Shown: positions 44,630 through 56,448, counted from the stretch's first letter. The stretch: 64,000 nt of DNA from Chaetoderma sp. LZ-2023a (GCA_034401795.1 CM067373.1:90044996-90108995); one strand, 5' to 3'. Notes: generated by a model not told the origin, from the letters alone. Numbers and translations are program-made.

Positions 44630-46549
44630 ATGTATATTTTACGATTAGGTGTGGTAGTAGCTCTAGTGAGTTTAGTAAATGGACTGTGTAAAAAGTCTAG
44701 TGTACATAGATTACCGAACGGGGTAATGATAACTAACCCCAAGGATATATCTGTTATCTGGGCTGAATGGACCGTAGTGGTGTCTATCGACCACCCTTAT
44801 TTGCCTGCCAAATTTCTTGAACGGTTAGTGCAATTTCGTGTTCTTATTGCGGACATCGGTCAAAAGACTTCATTGAGCAATCAAGACATTTTCGGTTTGC
44901 AACATCGTGTTAACAATATTAAGAAGATCGCTGTTGGGACACAACAAACTATGGTGAGTAGGGACAGTATACGATGCAAACGTGGCTTATTTGACTTTGT
45001 CGGGGATATAGCCTTGTCTCTATTCGGTACCGCTACCTCTGGTGATATAGATGCAATTAAAGAGGTAGTCAAAGTTGCTTTGAGGGACATGAATCGTTTG
45101 GTACATTTATCCAACAAACTAGCATCCCACGTGAAACTGGCATTCGTAGGGATCAATACCAACGTTGACTGTATCAACGAAGTTACCGCTGGCCTAGTGG
45201 AATTAACTAGAAATGTGAGCGATATGTTTAAGGTGCACGCCGCCCGACAAGTCGACTTATACGCATTAGTGCGACTTGGACACATTATTGACTCTGCCGA
45301 AAGTGTGGTGTATAGCTACCAGAAGGCAGCAGCACAGTTTCATAGACAAACTGCATCCCTAGAGTTAGGTAGACTAACGGAAGAATTATTCAGTCCTGCT
45401 GACCTCACTTCCGTGGCCAAACAAGTTAGTGTGGGAAATCGACTGATACGTCCGTATCAGTGGTACTACCGCACCGTGGTCATGTATCCATTGTGGAAAG
45501 ACGACTCATGACTCCATTACGTAGCGACGTTACTGCTAATTGACGGGGGCAAATATATCGAATACGGGTTGCATTCGTGGCTGGAACCGCTAATTGCGAG
45601 GGGATACTACATGCAAGTACTGATCGCGCGGACCAGCATCGGTCTTGACACCAAGACTGGATGGTACTTCATGCCATCCGAATGTCGCGGGGAGGAGCCC
45701 CGAGTGTGTCATGGTCCACTATGGGTCGACAAGACCCATGTTCCATGCATTGTAAGCCTGTTAACCAATACGACCGACAGTGCTTGTAATATTCAGCTCT
45801 CCGAATCAAATGAAACATCTAGCAAACTGTTTGCCAATAAGAAAATAGGCGTAGTGTTGCAAACGTTCGGTGAGACTATGGAAATTCACTGTGATGGGCG
45901 ACTGACTGACCGATGCAATGTGGAAAGTGGTGTGTATGCGTTGATGTCTGGAAAGTGTGTTTATAGTGGCAGGGGTTGGAAATTCGAGCCTGTGGCGTCT
46001 TACAGTCGGACATACACTCGGATTAGCCTGGCCATTGAGATGCCCCACTTGGATGTGACCGGCGTCCTTAATCAGTCCATGATCGTTGATCATTTAAAAG
46101 TACAACCCTGGAACCATTTACAGAAGTCTAAGTACGTGCCGCTAGCACCATTGTCTGCAATCGACCCAGTGATGGTCGATGGCATCGGGGTACGCTCTTT
46201 TGTGTCCTATTCGACGGGCTCCTTCGTGATTGTGCTCGTTGTTGTGATTATTCTATATAAATGTGGAGTATTATCGCGCATGTGGGACTGGCTAAAATGC
46301 AAGCCACGTGCGGCTTATAGTAGTGATACTCGTACCGCCATTCATATTAGTGCACCGACGATTCAGGCCCAGCAGCCCCGGAAAACTGCAGCACTACCGG
46401 AGCTGCTGAGGTTGGCAACCGGGTCGTTGCCTAATGCTAATGCAAGGACTGTGATCGACCCGATGGCTGCCGACTGGGTTGAGGTAGAACTCTATGACGA
46501 CATGGAGGATCCTAACGAGTGTGTGGCTCAATTGGATATATCCATGTGA
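44630..46549 (+). pseudogene. Env-Gypsy: baculovirus F-like envelope gene, one in-frame stop
   Basis: The reading frame from ATG 44630 to TGA 46549 is broken once by TGA at 45509-45511. The N-terminal piece (293 residues) begins with a hydrophobic signal peptide (residues 1-18, ending VNG). At residues 115-118 it has RCKR, a furin-type cleavage site, followed directly by GLFDFVGDIALSLFG, which matches the fusion-peptide region of baculovirus F and errantivirus Env. Heptad-like helices follow (DIDAIKEVVKVAL). The second piece (from about 45512) is Cys-containing ectodomain, then a membrane anchor SFVIVLVVVIILY (about 46212-46258) and a cytoplasmic tail of about 95 residues. In live relatives this protein mediates membrane fusion; here the stop truncates it before the anchor. 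Confidence 0.9.
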
Positions 46550-46686
46550 CGTTTTGGTACTAACTTCATTTGCTGTGTATGGAACATTAATTAGGGATGA
46601 ACTATTTGTTGTCGTAGGAACTGTTATATGACCTGTAATGAATTTGCTCTGTAGGATTAGGATTACTATTGTATGAAAGCGTAGCG

Positions 46687-47085
46687 TTTAGTTTATTGCC
46701 AAGGATATTAATGATGTTATTAATGTGTTTCCGGGGACGGTCATTTGCGCATGATATTCTGTTACCCGGACATGTATGTTTGTATTGTTTTATACCCTGG
46801 TACAGTCTTGTTTAGTTTATTGCACCTTGAGTGTCAAGGATATGAATGATGCTATTAATGTGTTTCCGGGGACAGTCATTTGCGCATGATATTCTGTTAC
46901 CCGGACATGTATGTTTGTATTGTTTTATACCCTGGTACAGTCTCGTTTAGTTTATTGCACCTTGAGTGTCAAGGATATGAATGATGCTATTAATGTGTTT
47001 CCGGGGACGGTCATTTGCGCATGATATTCCGTTACCCGGACATGTATGTTTGTATTGTTTTATACGCTGGTACAGTCATTTGCGC
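46687..47085 (+). repeat. Env-Gypsy: 135-bp tandem repeat in 3' untranslated region
   Basis: Three units begin TTTAGTTTATTGC at 46687, 46811 and 46946 and contain GTGTTTCCGGGGAC and ATGTATGTTTGTATTGTTTT. The first unit lacks 11 bases (CACCTTGAGTG). A further partial unit (GGTACAGTCATTTGCGCATG) ends near 47095. Confidence 0.9.
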
Positions 47086-47369
47086 ATGATATTCTGTGCC
47101 AGGGCGTAGGTACATTTGTCTGTGTTGTGAGGATTTTGCACTGTCGGGTTTGGGTTATAGGTATCGTTGATATGGCATTGCCCTAGAGTTGTGAATGCCA
47201 TTACGATGATTTCCGTATTTATTTTGATTGTTTACTATTGTATAAGTTGTCTCGATTGTGTGTGTTTTCCATTTAGAGAGCCGCTGGTATAGTGTGGTTT
47301 TGTTGTTGATGTTTCACAATGAGTTAATTAACACTCTCTTAAGGCCTTGAGAGACGGTTAATTAACTTT

Positions 47370-47383
47370 GGTTGGAGGGCGTG
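47370..47383 (+). other. Env-Gypsy: polypurine tract
   Basis: GGTTGGAGGGCGTG lies immediately before the 3' LTR start TGTAGATATC at 47384. Purine-rich, and in the position needed to prime plus-strand DNA. Confidence 0.65.
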
Positions 47384-47706
47384 TGTAGATATCGGATTGT
47401 CTGGTGGGGAGTCATGACCCTGTCGACATCTTATATTTATGAGTAAGACCTTAATGAAATTCCTCTTTGAAATTACCAGGTGAGCTAATGAACGGGGTAG
47501 CACGATAGGCATCATCATAGTATATACGCAGTAGGGCGCTGCACTGGGTGACATCGGCCAGTGCTGATGAATCAGTGTTTCGCAGAAATGGATGCAAAAC
47601 TGGTTTGATACTGTAACTATATGTAGTCAGAATTGAGTAGGAATTGAATAAGATGAGAAAGGACCACCGGTTATGGGTTGATGATATCTGTCAATAGTTG
47701 AGGATG
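47384..47706 (+). repeat. Env-Gypsy: 3' LTR, first 323 bp only
   Basis: Matches 37640-37965 of the 5' LTR with a few substitutions, then stops at ..TTGAGGATGA. The next bases belong to the copy of the left flank. Confidence 0.92.
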
Positions 47707-47904
47707 ACATTTTCTGCACAAAACGAGTGTTCATATTTTGTTTGTTACCGTAAATTGTCTTTTGCTTAGTTCCCCGCCCACGTCCGACAGAATGCACGTG
47801 CAAACTGGGTTCTCCTTTCATTTCCCGAATTTGTTCCTGTGCTGCTTCGAATGTCCTGGTGATTTCAATGGCCTTGTGTAGGGTCAGATCTGAACCACAG
47901 TTTA

Positions 47905-48288
47905 TTAGTTTTCCTCAAACTTTATCCGTGTTAGTGCGAACACGATACGGTCTCGTACCATGCCATTCGGATCATTAAATCCACAGTCAGCCACTAATAA
48001 TTTCAGATCCGTGACGAATTGATCAATAGTTTCTGTGATACCCTGTGCCTTATTGTAGAATGTGTACCTTGCAAACACTTTGTTGGTTTTAGGGGTAACA
48101 TACTCTTCGAATTTTGTGAAATATGTGTCAAGCTTCTTTGCTTGCTCATCAGTCAAATTCCAGGTATTACATATATCTCTCCCTTCTCCCCCCCAGCAGG
48201 TAAGCAAATAACTACACAGCTCTTCCTCCTCTTTTCCTTTCAGAGGACCCGAGAACATCAATTGTGCATGTCTCTTGAATTTTTCCAC
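47905..48288 (-). pseudogene. Gypsy element 1 gag capsid, second copy
   Basis: 127-codon open frame from the same ATG as at 35041. It runs through DLKLLVADCGFNDPNGMVRD, where copy 1 has a stop. The frame then shifts before nucleocapsid, and the copy is cut off at 47707 inside the nucleocapsid region. Confidence 0.85.
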
Positions 48289-48910
48289 TTATCTGTAAGG
48301 TTTGTTCCTGCCCATTACATCCTCAGTATATCGACACCTGTGAGCGCCATTGGTTCGTTCTGACACCATGCAATGTTATGTTTGATGTGCTGGGGTGAAG
48401 GAGGTCGATTGACAAGATACGTTGATCAAGTTTTATTTGTATCAAAGCTACACACGAACCTACTAAACAAAACACCCAGGATAAACTGCCCAAAACTACT
48501 GCTAAGTAAAGGACGATATACTGACATGAGAAAAGAACTCCGAGAAACTGATTGGTCTGGCATCAAACATCTAAACACTATAGATGCATGGAATCTGTTC
48601 CACAAAACAATGACTGACAAAATAATTAAACACGTCCCCTCTTCAACTGGGACAAAAAAAGAAAAAAGTCTGGCTAAATTATGAAACAATTAAATCTGTT
48701 AAACAAAAGGCAAAGGCATACAAAACAAAAGGCAAAGGCATACAAGAAATTAAAAAAACCCAAATCAAACGATTTTTAGCACTACAACCATGTAAGAAAT
48801 TTAACAACATATAAAATCAGACAATCTAAGAAGTTCTTTGAAGCAGGATTGCATCCGAATCTGCAAAAAATGTCGCAGCTTTTTGGAACTACATAAAAAA
48901 CAAAACGACA

Positions 48911-50515
48911 TTGAAGGAAACAGTTGGAAGCCTTAAAGTAAACAACAAAATAATTACCAAAGATAGTGAAAAAGTAGCCCTACTAAATATCTACTTTGCT
49001 AGTGTTTTCCCAATGGGAAACTTAGACAATATTCCAGAAATTCCCATATCAAACACTAAATCTAGCTTAACAAACTTGAAAATCACAAAATCTGACGTAG
49101 AAAAAAACCTAAAGTCCTTGAATCCAAACAAGAGTTCTGGGCCAGATCAAATTCCTGTCCGAATATTAACTGAAACAGCCAGTGAAATATCCTTATCACT
49201 GAGCATCTTATTTATCAAATCAATAAAAGAAAGTATATTACCAAACATTTGGAAAATGGCAACAGTAACAGCGATACATAAGAAAGGATCCAAACAAGAC
49301 GTAGAGAACTACAGACCCATCAGCTACGCACCTATAATATGTTAAGTGCTGGAATCATTCATACGAGGTGCAATTATGACACATATGGAATCAAACAATT
49401 TACTAACAAAATGTCAGCATGGCTTCCGATCTAGTAGGTCGTGTAAAACACAATTATTATAATTTTTAGAAATTGTTACAGCTAGCCTAGACAACAACGA
49501 ACCCGTCGACACAATATACTTAGACTTTAGGAAAGCATTTGACACAGTTCCACACACAAGACTCGTTAAGAAACTTAGTGCATACGGTATAGAAGGCAAA
49601 ATAATTAAATGGATAAAAAACTTTCTTTCAAACAGAAAACAATGCATCACTATCAATTCAGAAAAATCAGACTGGGCAGACATTACTAGTGACTTACCAA
49701 ACTTAGTCAAATGTACTTGCAAAATGTTTGGAGATGATACAAAACTACTAGGAAATCCACTAACCACAAATATGCAAACCGATTTAAACAATGTCTGTGA
49801 GTGGTCCCAAACCTGGCAACTTACATTCAATCATGACAAAACAAAAGTTATCCATTTTGGCACTAATAATCCAAAAACGCAGTACTACATGGTTGACACT
49901 GACAGGCGACTAACTATTTCTCAGTCAGCTGTCGAAAGGGACCTAGGAATCTACATAGACAACAAACATTCTTTTGATTCACACATTAACAAAATCGTAT
50001 CAAAAGCAAACAGTACACTAGCCGTTATTAAGCGAACCTTTTCCCACATGGATCAAAACAACTTCATCTTACTTTATAAGTCTTTGGTCAGGCCCATTCT
50101 AGAATATTGCAACCAAGTTTGGTCACTTCACTTATTAAGGCAATCAAGAACAATAGAAAGGGTTCAGCGTAGAGCAACAAAACTTATCCCTACCCTCAAA
50201 CACCTAAGCTACAGAGACAGATTAAGAATTAAAATATAGAAGATTCAGGGGGATCTGATTGAATCATACAAGATTATACATGGGATGTACAATACAGACG
50301 CAGATCAATTCTTCACTAATAATCATACGTGTGATCACAAACTCAAGATTCAAACTAATTTTTGTCACAACAATACTAGAAAACATTTCTTCTCACAACG
50401 CGTAATCTCACATTGGAACTCGCTACCTGAAAACATTGTGATAGCCCAAAACATAGATATTTTCAAAACAAGACTAGACAAACATTTCAATGAGATAACT
50501 TATTACTATGACTAA
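48911..50515 (+). pseudogene. LINE reverse transcriptase, second copy
   Basis: Same gene as 35644-37302. It has a stop at 49343-49345 (ATATGTTAA), a stop at about 49459, and a deletion that removes motif B (TQGSILGP..) at about 49690. Motif C reads FGDDTK here instead of FADDTK. The C-terminal frame 49724-50239 is open, and it passes the position where copy 1 has its stop (YCNQVWSLH). Confidence 0.85.
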
Positions 50516-50855
50516 TTAAACTTAATAAACTCAATAACTCAAACTTGGGACTCACAAGCTGATTCATGCTTAAGTCCGTCACTATGATGATTGATTGATT
50601 GATTGATTGATTGTATATTTATTAAGCGCAAACATCGTGGTAAGCTGACATTGTTCTAGTGAAATTAATACCACTATCTGGCAATTATGCCTTTTGGCTC
50701 ATGGGACATTATGGAACGATTAATGAGGATTGTATGAATATGGACAATATATTACAGGTTTCCTGTGGTTTTTCTCCTCATCATACACAGTAGAATTCTG
50801 TGCGTTTCTTCTTCTGCAGCGTTGCCAACACGTTCCTCTAGTTCATCACACAGAT

Positions 50856-52329
50856 TGTAGATATCGGATTCTCTGGTGGGGAGTCATGACCCTGTCGACA
50901 TCTTATATTTATGAGTAAGACCTTAATGAAATTCATCTTTGAAATTACCAGGTGAGCTAATGAACGAGGTAGCACGATAGGCATCATCATAGTGTATACG
51001 CAGTAGGGTGCTGCACTGGGTGACATCGGCCAGTGCTGATGAATCAGTGTTTCGCAGAAATGGATGCAAAACTGGTTTGATACTGTAACTATATGTAGTC
51101 AGAATTGAGTAGGAATTGAATAAGATGAGAAAGGATGACCGGTTATGGGTTGATGATATCTGTCAATAGTTGAGGATGAAAGTTGGTGATGGGGATCGGC
51201 ACACACTTTCAGGATATTCAGTAGCTGTTTCGGCCAGTGGTTTAGTAAATAATCAAGCAATGAGAATCGTAGGAATCGATAGGTTTGGACGTGACGGACT
51301 GAATGATGGTTAACATTTAGGGATGACAGTCAGCATGTCGACTCCATATAGAAAGCACAACAACACCAGCTGGTGATGAGCTCATGTAGCTCACGTGCTA
51401 TTAACATTCCTATCCTACAGGCAGATGCCTAGTAGGCAAGGGACAGGACAGAGACATTGTAGCGTCCTGTAGGAATAAGTAAAACAATCTAAATTTATCT
51501 AAATTTGTATATCAACTATATGTCCCTCAAAAGGAGACATGCAACAACAACACATTCGGTGATGTTGTTGGTTAGCTGATAGAGCGCATCAAAGCAGAAC
51601 CAGCCCAAACTGGTTGGACCATGTTCAGGGTTCCCTTTTCGGAAGGAATAATCAGAGTATGATTGGTCGTGATGACGTCACAATCAATGAGCACCCGGCC
51701 CGAATCTTGGAAAGAGAAGACAAACGAACATGGGCGGGAAACTCAATGGAGTATATATGGGGCACTTTGATAATCGTCGAGGTCCGTCGTTCGCATCGAA
51801 AAGCTATCTCTGAATATATTGGAGTAGGAGATAGCTAGTTGGGTTGATAGAGTATAGCAGACCCGTTGTGAAGGGGAGTAATACGAATCAGTAGCAAATA
51901 GGAAACAGCCAAGTTAAGTAAGGTAGTATAAAATAGTCAAACTCGTATAAGTACTTATCTTTTACTCGTGGCAGCAAAAGCCACCATTAGTTATAGTGTA
52001 CAGTAGATTTAATAAAATTATCACCTTGATAACCTCAAGGAAAGAGTTTGAGTTGTGATATAAATTCTGGAGACTACGGAAGATCACCGTAGCTTACCTG
52101 CAAGTTCTAGTAGTCAGTCAGATCAGGCCCGGATATCAAATACAAGTATCGTTAAGTTCAGCTATAAACGCGGCGAGCTGATATCTATTTCTTTCGTTCT
52201 CGGTAAGGTGGGTTGTCGCAGCAACCTTACATACAAACCTTACCCAAAACGGAAGAGACTTCATAGTCAAGTATACCTCATAAGAACGTATACGTAGCAT
52301 AGAAACAGGAGACACATCAAAAATCTTCA
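50856..52329 (+). repeat. Env-Gypsy: complete solo LTR with AGAT target duplication
   Basis: 1474 bp, TGTAGATATC .. ATCTTCA, colinear with the 5' LTR (37640-39116). AGAT precedes it (50852-50855) and follows it (52330-52333). Nothing of the internal region is present. The sequence from 52330 on is unrelated to the element, so this marks the right end of the insertion site. Confidence 0.93.
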
Positions 52330-52333
52330 AGAT

Positions 52334-54335
52334 GTAAATAAGCAGGGTTCCAGAAATGTGAATATCCATGTGCACCTGCAATGCCTTACCTTTAAGACAT
52401 ACAGATAGGTATGCTCCTTTCAGCGAGTTGCACCATGCATCAATCCCAGCTATCATCCTGAACTGGCAGAGGTAGTTCTTTCATGGCGTACCGCCATCAT
52501 ACGCACGATGCAGCAATGGCAGCACTGCTTTTCTAACATTTCAGTCACGACTGAGGGCCATTTTGTAAAAGGTTTGGATTCGCTTCCAGAAGGGGACATG
52601 CTATGGCAGGTGTCAAGATGTTATGGCTTGTACCTGGACACACGCTTGACGGCAGGTTCTTTCATGTGAGATGGTCTGCGTAACCTGGTGTATGATCGGT
52701 GTCCATATGATGAGCACCAGTACACTGGTATCTCGTCTCTGGAGACAGGCCTGATGTCGTAATTACGTGTCTGGCCATAACGAGGTGGCGGTTCTGCATT
52801 CTCTGAGCAATGGAATTACATTTTCCTAATTCGTTCTGACTATCACGGTCAATTGATACTGGGGTCGAGATGGTAGGTCCTCTGCCTATGTAGCACCTAC
52901 TCAGATATCATAATTCTCCAGGTCGCATGCAACTTATTTTGCGTATTTGATGTTTTATGCGGCAAGATGGCCCATGAGCAGCTGTATATTTCATTATCTT
53001 CAGTCTCATCGACTGCATCGAGTAGTGATTCTAAATCCGTGTGTTCAGTCTTATAATTAATATTAGAAATGATGATGGTAGAGAATTCAAGAGAGAAGCA
53101 GCTTCCATCTGCTGGACTCTATGTTGACTGTTACTTTTTTGCATCAACACGGCAGCAGGTGTTTTGTCGGTAACTTCTTTTAGGATGTCAATGTCGTATG
53201 ATGGATCATGATGGCATAATTCACTGTTCACTTTCGAACCCCACATCAGAAGACAGTTGTAGCAGGGCAGCGTGTGCCTGGTCGGTCGGTCGGTGGCCCG
53301 CATGACATCCTTGCCATGTCAGGTGTTTGTTGGTGTTTCTGGCTGTGCATCTAATATGTTTTCCATGGGCTCGAGCGTACATTATGAATGTGGTGTTGAT
53401 GATCTTCGCTGGCCTTCATTATCCTGAACACCACTGTGCCTGAGTTGTCTGAATAGGTGGGGATGGATCGGACATGTCTAAGGGGGTGGCGATGGGATGG
53501 AAAATGGATGGAGGGATGAGGTGGTCCTAAGTCACAGCATTTCACTAATGTGTGCGTGGGCATATGCTCCTGTGGGCCCAACTCTATCCTAACTTATTAG
53601 GTTAGTGGTGAGTAGACAGCAATAGTAGTAAAAATCTCGTACAAGGAGCAGACATGCTCAGCAATGGGTAGTTACGGAGCAGCCAAGGACACAATATCAT
53701 CAGAAGATGTCAGTAGACTGCCTGATGCTGTCACTGCCTTTCCTCCTTGGATGCTCAATCGTTCACAGAATTGTTCTTGCACTCAACCATGTGCACATGT
53801 CCTGCATACAAAGCGATGAATAATAATTAATGCAGAGACTGACTACATGCTTGGGTGATTTACTGTTAGGTAGAGCTGCGGTAGTTAACTGCCACTTTTG
53901 TGGACCGGGTGTCTAGTCTCTGTGGTTTTCTTAGGGAAAACCTATACGTAAGCTTTTACATGGCCAGGGAGAAAATTCTACAACACAACACCAAAGTGCA
54001 AGGAAACGAGAGAGAGAAGGAGAGAATCATCGCCAACATGATATGATAGATACAGTAGTATAAATGATGTAGTAGTGATAATGTGAATAAAGCGATTAAT
54101 AATACGATGTAATGGTTAATTATACAGAGTAATTGTTAGAAACATAACAATTCAGTATAATATGTGAGAAAAAGTTTGTTTGATGTAGCGCAGTTGCCAT
54201 GTCTTTGGGCTCTTTGTACCAATAAGAGAACGAATCTTGTTCTGTCTCTCGTTGCTGGCTGAGCTCTCTCACCGCCAGCTGCATGTAGCGTAGCATACCC
54301 TCGTCTCACAGCGATTATGCTGTAATTGCAATTTC
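52334..54335. other. No recognised gene
   Basis: The right flank of the env-Gypsy locus. Frames at 53031-53303 and 53351-53581 (minus) have no motif that I can assign. Confidence 0.4.
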
Positions 54336-54339
54336 TGAC

Positions 54340-55680
54340 CTACCATCTTCAGCACTTGATTATGTGCGTGATCGATTTTGCTATGTCACTTGCATATTTG
54401 AATAGTTCATTGCTCATGCCATCTGCCCTGGATGGACGTCCATCTTTCAGGGTTTTGAGTGCCTTCTCAACTTCTGCTGTTTTTAATGTGTGCTACTAAT
54501 TTCCTGGTGACACCTGAGAGCGGGTGCAAGTGCTCATCATCGTGGTTAGTGAACTGTTCCTTGAACCATTTTTCGAATTGTCGGCATTGTCCTGGTCAGT
54601 CCAGATAAAGTGATCTTCAGAGTTGTGTACAGTGAGTGGTGGTGTGTAGTCAGTAACTCTCATGCATCAGGTTGCCAGAAACAGTTTGTGACAGTCCTCC
54701 ATGGCAGTGATTTCATCTGCTAGGGAGTCTGCTTGTTAAATAGCAAGATCTTTTAAGCATTCACTGATGTGGTGCAGAATGTTCCCAGATAACATGTAGA
54801 CTTTGGGCCAACGTCGGCAAAAGGTTGGCAGATCGCAGTTGGCATTACAAAGTTGGCCCAACACTGGTCCAACGTTGGTTGTATCACTTGTTTGCCAACA
54901 TTGGGCCATATTTTAAATATCTTCATATATGTATGCCCTTTAACTCAATGCTGGCCCAATAACGTATTGCCAACGTTGGACCAATGAGCAGCAAAATTAC
55001 ATTGACCCAACGTAGTGGTAAACGTTGGGCCAACATTAGGCTAACGTTTGCTTGCTATCAGGGTTATTGCATTCCCTGCATAGTTTGGTACGGTCTATAC
55101 ATTGGCCACTTTGATAGATGCGCACCCATAACGCTTTCTGCTCTGCTGATTATTTATTACTATAGGGTCATCAGCATACCTAGTTCGCTTGTTGTTTTTG
55201 AGAACTCATATGGGGCTGGTAACTGATGATTCCATACATCTGAGTATTTTGGCAAGGGCTTCGTTTGGATCGGAGTCAACGTCGATATTAATTATTCTGC
55301 TCCCCTAGGGTATTTTGTATGACATTTGAGTGGCAGTGTTGCTGATGAGCTTGGGTAGGTTGTTGATGACACTGCCCTCTTGCCTGGTATGGCGTTTATA
55401 CATTAGGTAGAGATGATTCATCTGGAGGTGTGTAACGACGGGCGTATGGTCAGAATTGAGGTCTGCGCCTTCATAGGAACGGGCATTCATAAGTAGGGGC
55501 TTTGCATCTGTTTGGCATTATAGTATGAAGTCTAGTTGGTTCAAGATCGCTGTTGTAGCCATAGGGTATGTTGGGGTTTTGTGATACGCAGTGTGTCCTG
55601 TCCATGTTCGTTGGCGACATGGGTGTTTGACAGCCATATGTGTGGCACAGAGGTCAGTGGAAGTAAGAAATGCCACCCAG
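54340..55680 (-). pseudogene. RTE-like LINE fragment (endonuclease end and RT start), split by a MITE
   Basis: Minus strand: TAILNQLDFIL (about 55560-55530) and NARSYEGADLNSDHTPVVTH (55490-55425) are the endonuclease C-terminal blocks with the catalytic SDH. Beyond the MITE at 55063-54784, VEKALKTLKDGRPSRADGMS and NELFKYASDIAK (54475-54390) are the first RT block. All frames are broken. Confidence 0.7.
54784..55063. mobile_element. MITE rich in TTGGCCCAACGTTGG palindromes
   Basis: Ends CCCAGATAACATG and TTGCTATCAGGG are inverted variants of CCC(A/T)GATA. The arms are built of overlapping GGGCCAACGTT / AACGTTGGCCC motifs, so the whole 280 bp can fold. Elements with such AACGTTGGCCC arms are common in invertebrates (recollection). 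Non-coding; inserted in the LINE remnant. Confidence 0.7.
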
Positions 55681-55684
55681 TGCG

Positions 55685-55687
<3 letters not shown>

Positions 55688-55741
<54 letters not shown>
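55688..55741 (+). repeat. (AG)n microsatellite
   Basis: About 27 dinucleotide units, followed by a poly-G tract at 55751-55763. Confidence 0.97.
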
Positions 55742-55746
<5 letters not shown>

Positions 55747-56262
55747 GGCTGGGGGGGGGGGGGAGAATGAGAGAGAGCGCGCATTCGTGCGCGGTGGATA
55801 TGGCGCTACTAATTATTTAACTCACGATCGCAAATTTAGTAGTTGGTGTTTAAACCTAATATACATGGAGAAAATATGAATGGTGGGATGACCCCTAGGA
55901 CTACTACTCTACTATCTCACGGTCTCACCCCACCTACTGTGGCCAGTCACCCACCCTAACATTCCGATTGTTTCCCCTACGCATAGATCGGAGTAGGTAT
56001 ACTTGGCAGTTGCTTAAGGGGAGATAATTAGCAAGATATTGAATAGTTCCAATATTGAATAGTTCCAAAAATGTTGGTCCCGATTCCAGGATGATGCATA
56101 ATAATATAGTGAATGACTATTTTCCTCCTAAATGAGGATTATCTACAATGGTCGATTGCGGATAGTGTGGGTTAAATTCCTCACTACTGTGATCTGACCA
56201 TCTTTTGACCCCAAAAGGAAATATCCGCTATAGACAGGTTCCATTTATGCATACGTACATAC

Positions 56263-56412
56263 CTGTAATAAATGCAGCGAGCGCTGCATACATTGCGTAT
56301 TTCCGTGTACCAGCATAGGGATGTATAAACAGATACAGAATGAACATGATAAGCGTGACAATGGCTGCAATCAGGCCCAAACATTCCATCGCTTGCGTTG
56401 CTTTCCAAAAAT
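56263..56412 (-). CDS. PMP22/claudin-like four-TM protein, exon 2
   Basis: Bounded by an acceptor TTTGCAG (56413-56419) and a donor GTATGT (56262-56257) on the minus strand; 150 nt, phase 1 at both ends. It encodes FWKATQAMEC, the second membrane segment LGLIAAIVTLIMFILYLF, a basic cytoplasmic turn (AGTRKYA) and the start of TM3 (YAALAAFIT). With the G from exon 1 the first codon is Asp. A long (CT)n tract lies in the intron just upstream (56449-56515). Frame, splice sites and hydrophobic pattern all agree with exons 1 and 3. Confidence 0.9.
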
Positions 56413-56446
56413 CTGCAAACAAGTAAAATGGAAACAAATACAATTT

Positions 56447-56448
<2 letters not shown>

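Larger units (their letters stand above)
37640..47706 (+). mobile_element. Env-bearing Gypsy/errantivirus-like endogenous retroelement
   Basis: A plus-strand LTR element about 10 kb long: 5' LTR 37640-39116, primer binding site, gag, protease-RT-RNase H, integrase, env-like gene, a 3' tandem repeat, polypurine tract, and the first 323 bp of the 3' LTR (47384-47706). The target duplication AGAT lies at 37636-37639 and again at 52330-52333, after the solo LTR at 50856-52329. Gag-pol-env order with a baculovirus F-like envelope is the layout of errantiviruses and other env-capturing Gypsy lineages. All coding parts are present but each is disrupted. It is antisense to the host gene. Confidence 0.9.
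47707..50855. repeat. Second copy of the left flank (34462-37639)
   Basis: Near-identical copy of the end of Gypsy element 1 (gag 47905-48288 minus, LTR 48374-48436 and 50613-50756), its nested LINE (48437-50612) and the 89-bp spacer with AGAT (50852-50855). Differences include a 69-bp deletion in the LINE RT at about 49690, a 23-bp tandem duplication at about 48722, an extra TCCTGTGGTTTT near 50760, and loss of the gag stop present in copy 1. Confidence 0.95.

Noticed and set aside
48911-50515. A second independent LINE insertion
   Set aside because: Flanks and internal differences show that it is the same insertion copied as part of the duplicated block.
55518-55879. Arg-Glu or Leu-Ser repeat proteins at 55.7 and 56.5 kb
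   Set aside because: Products of (AG)n and (CT)n tracts.
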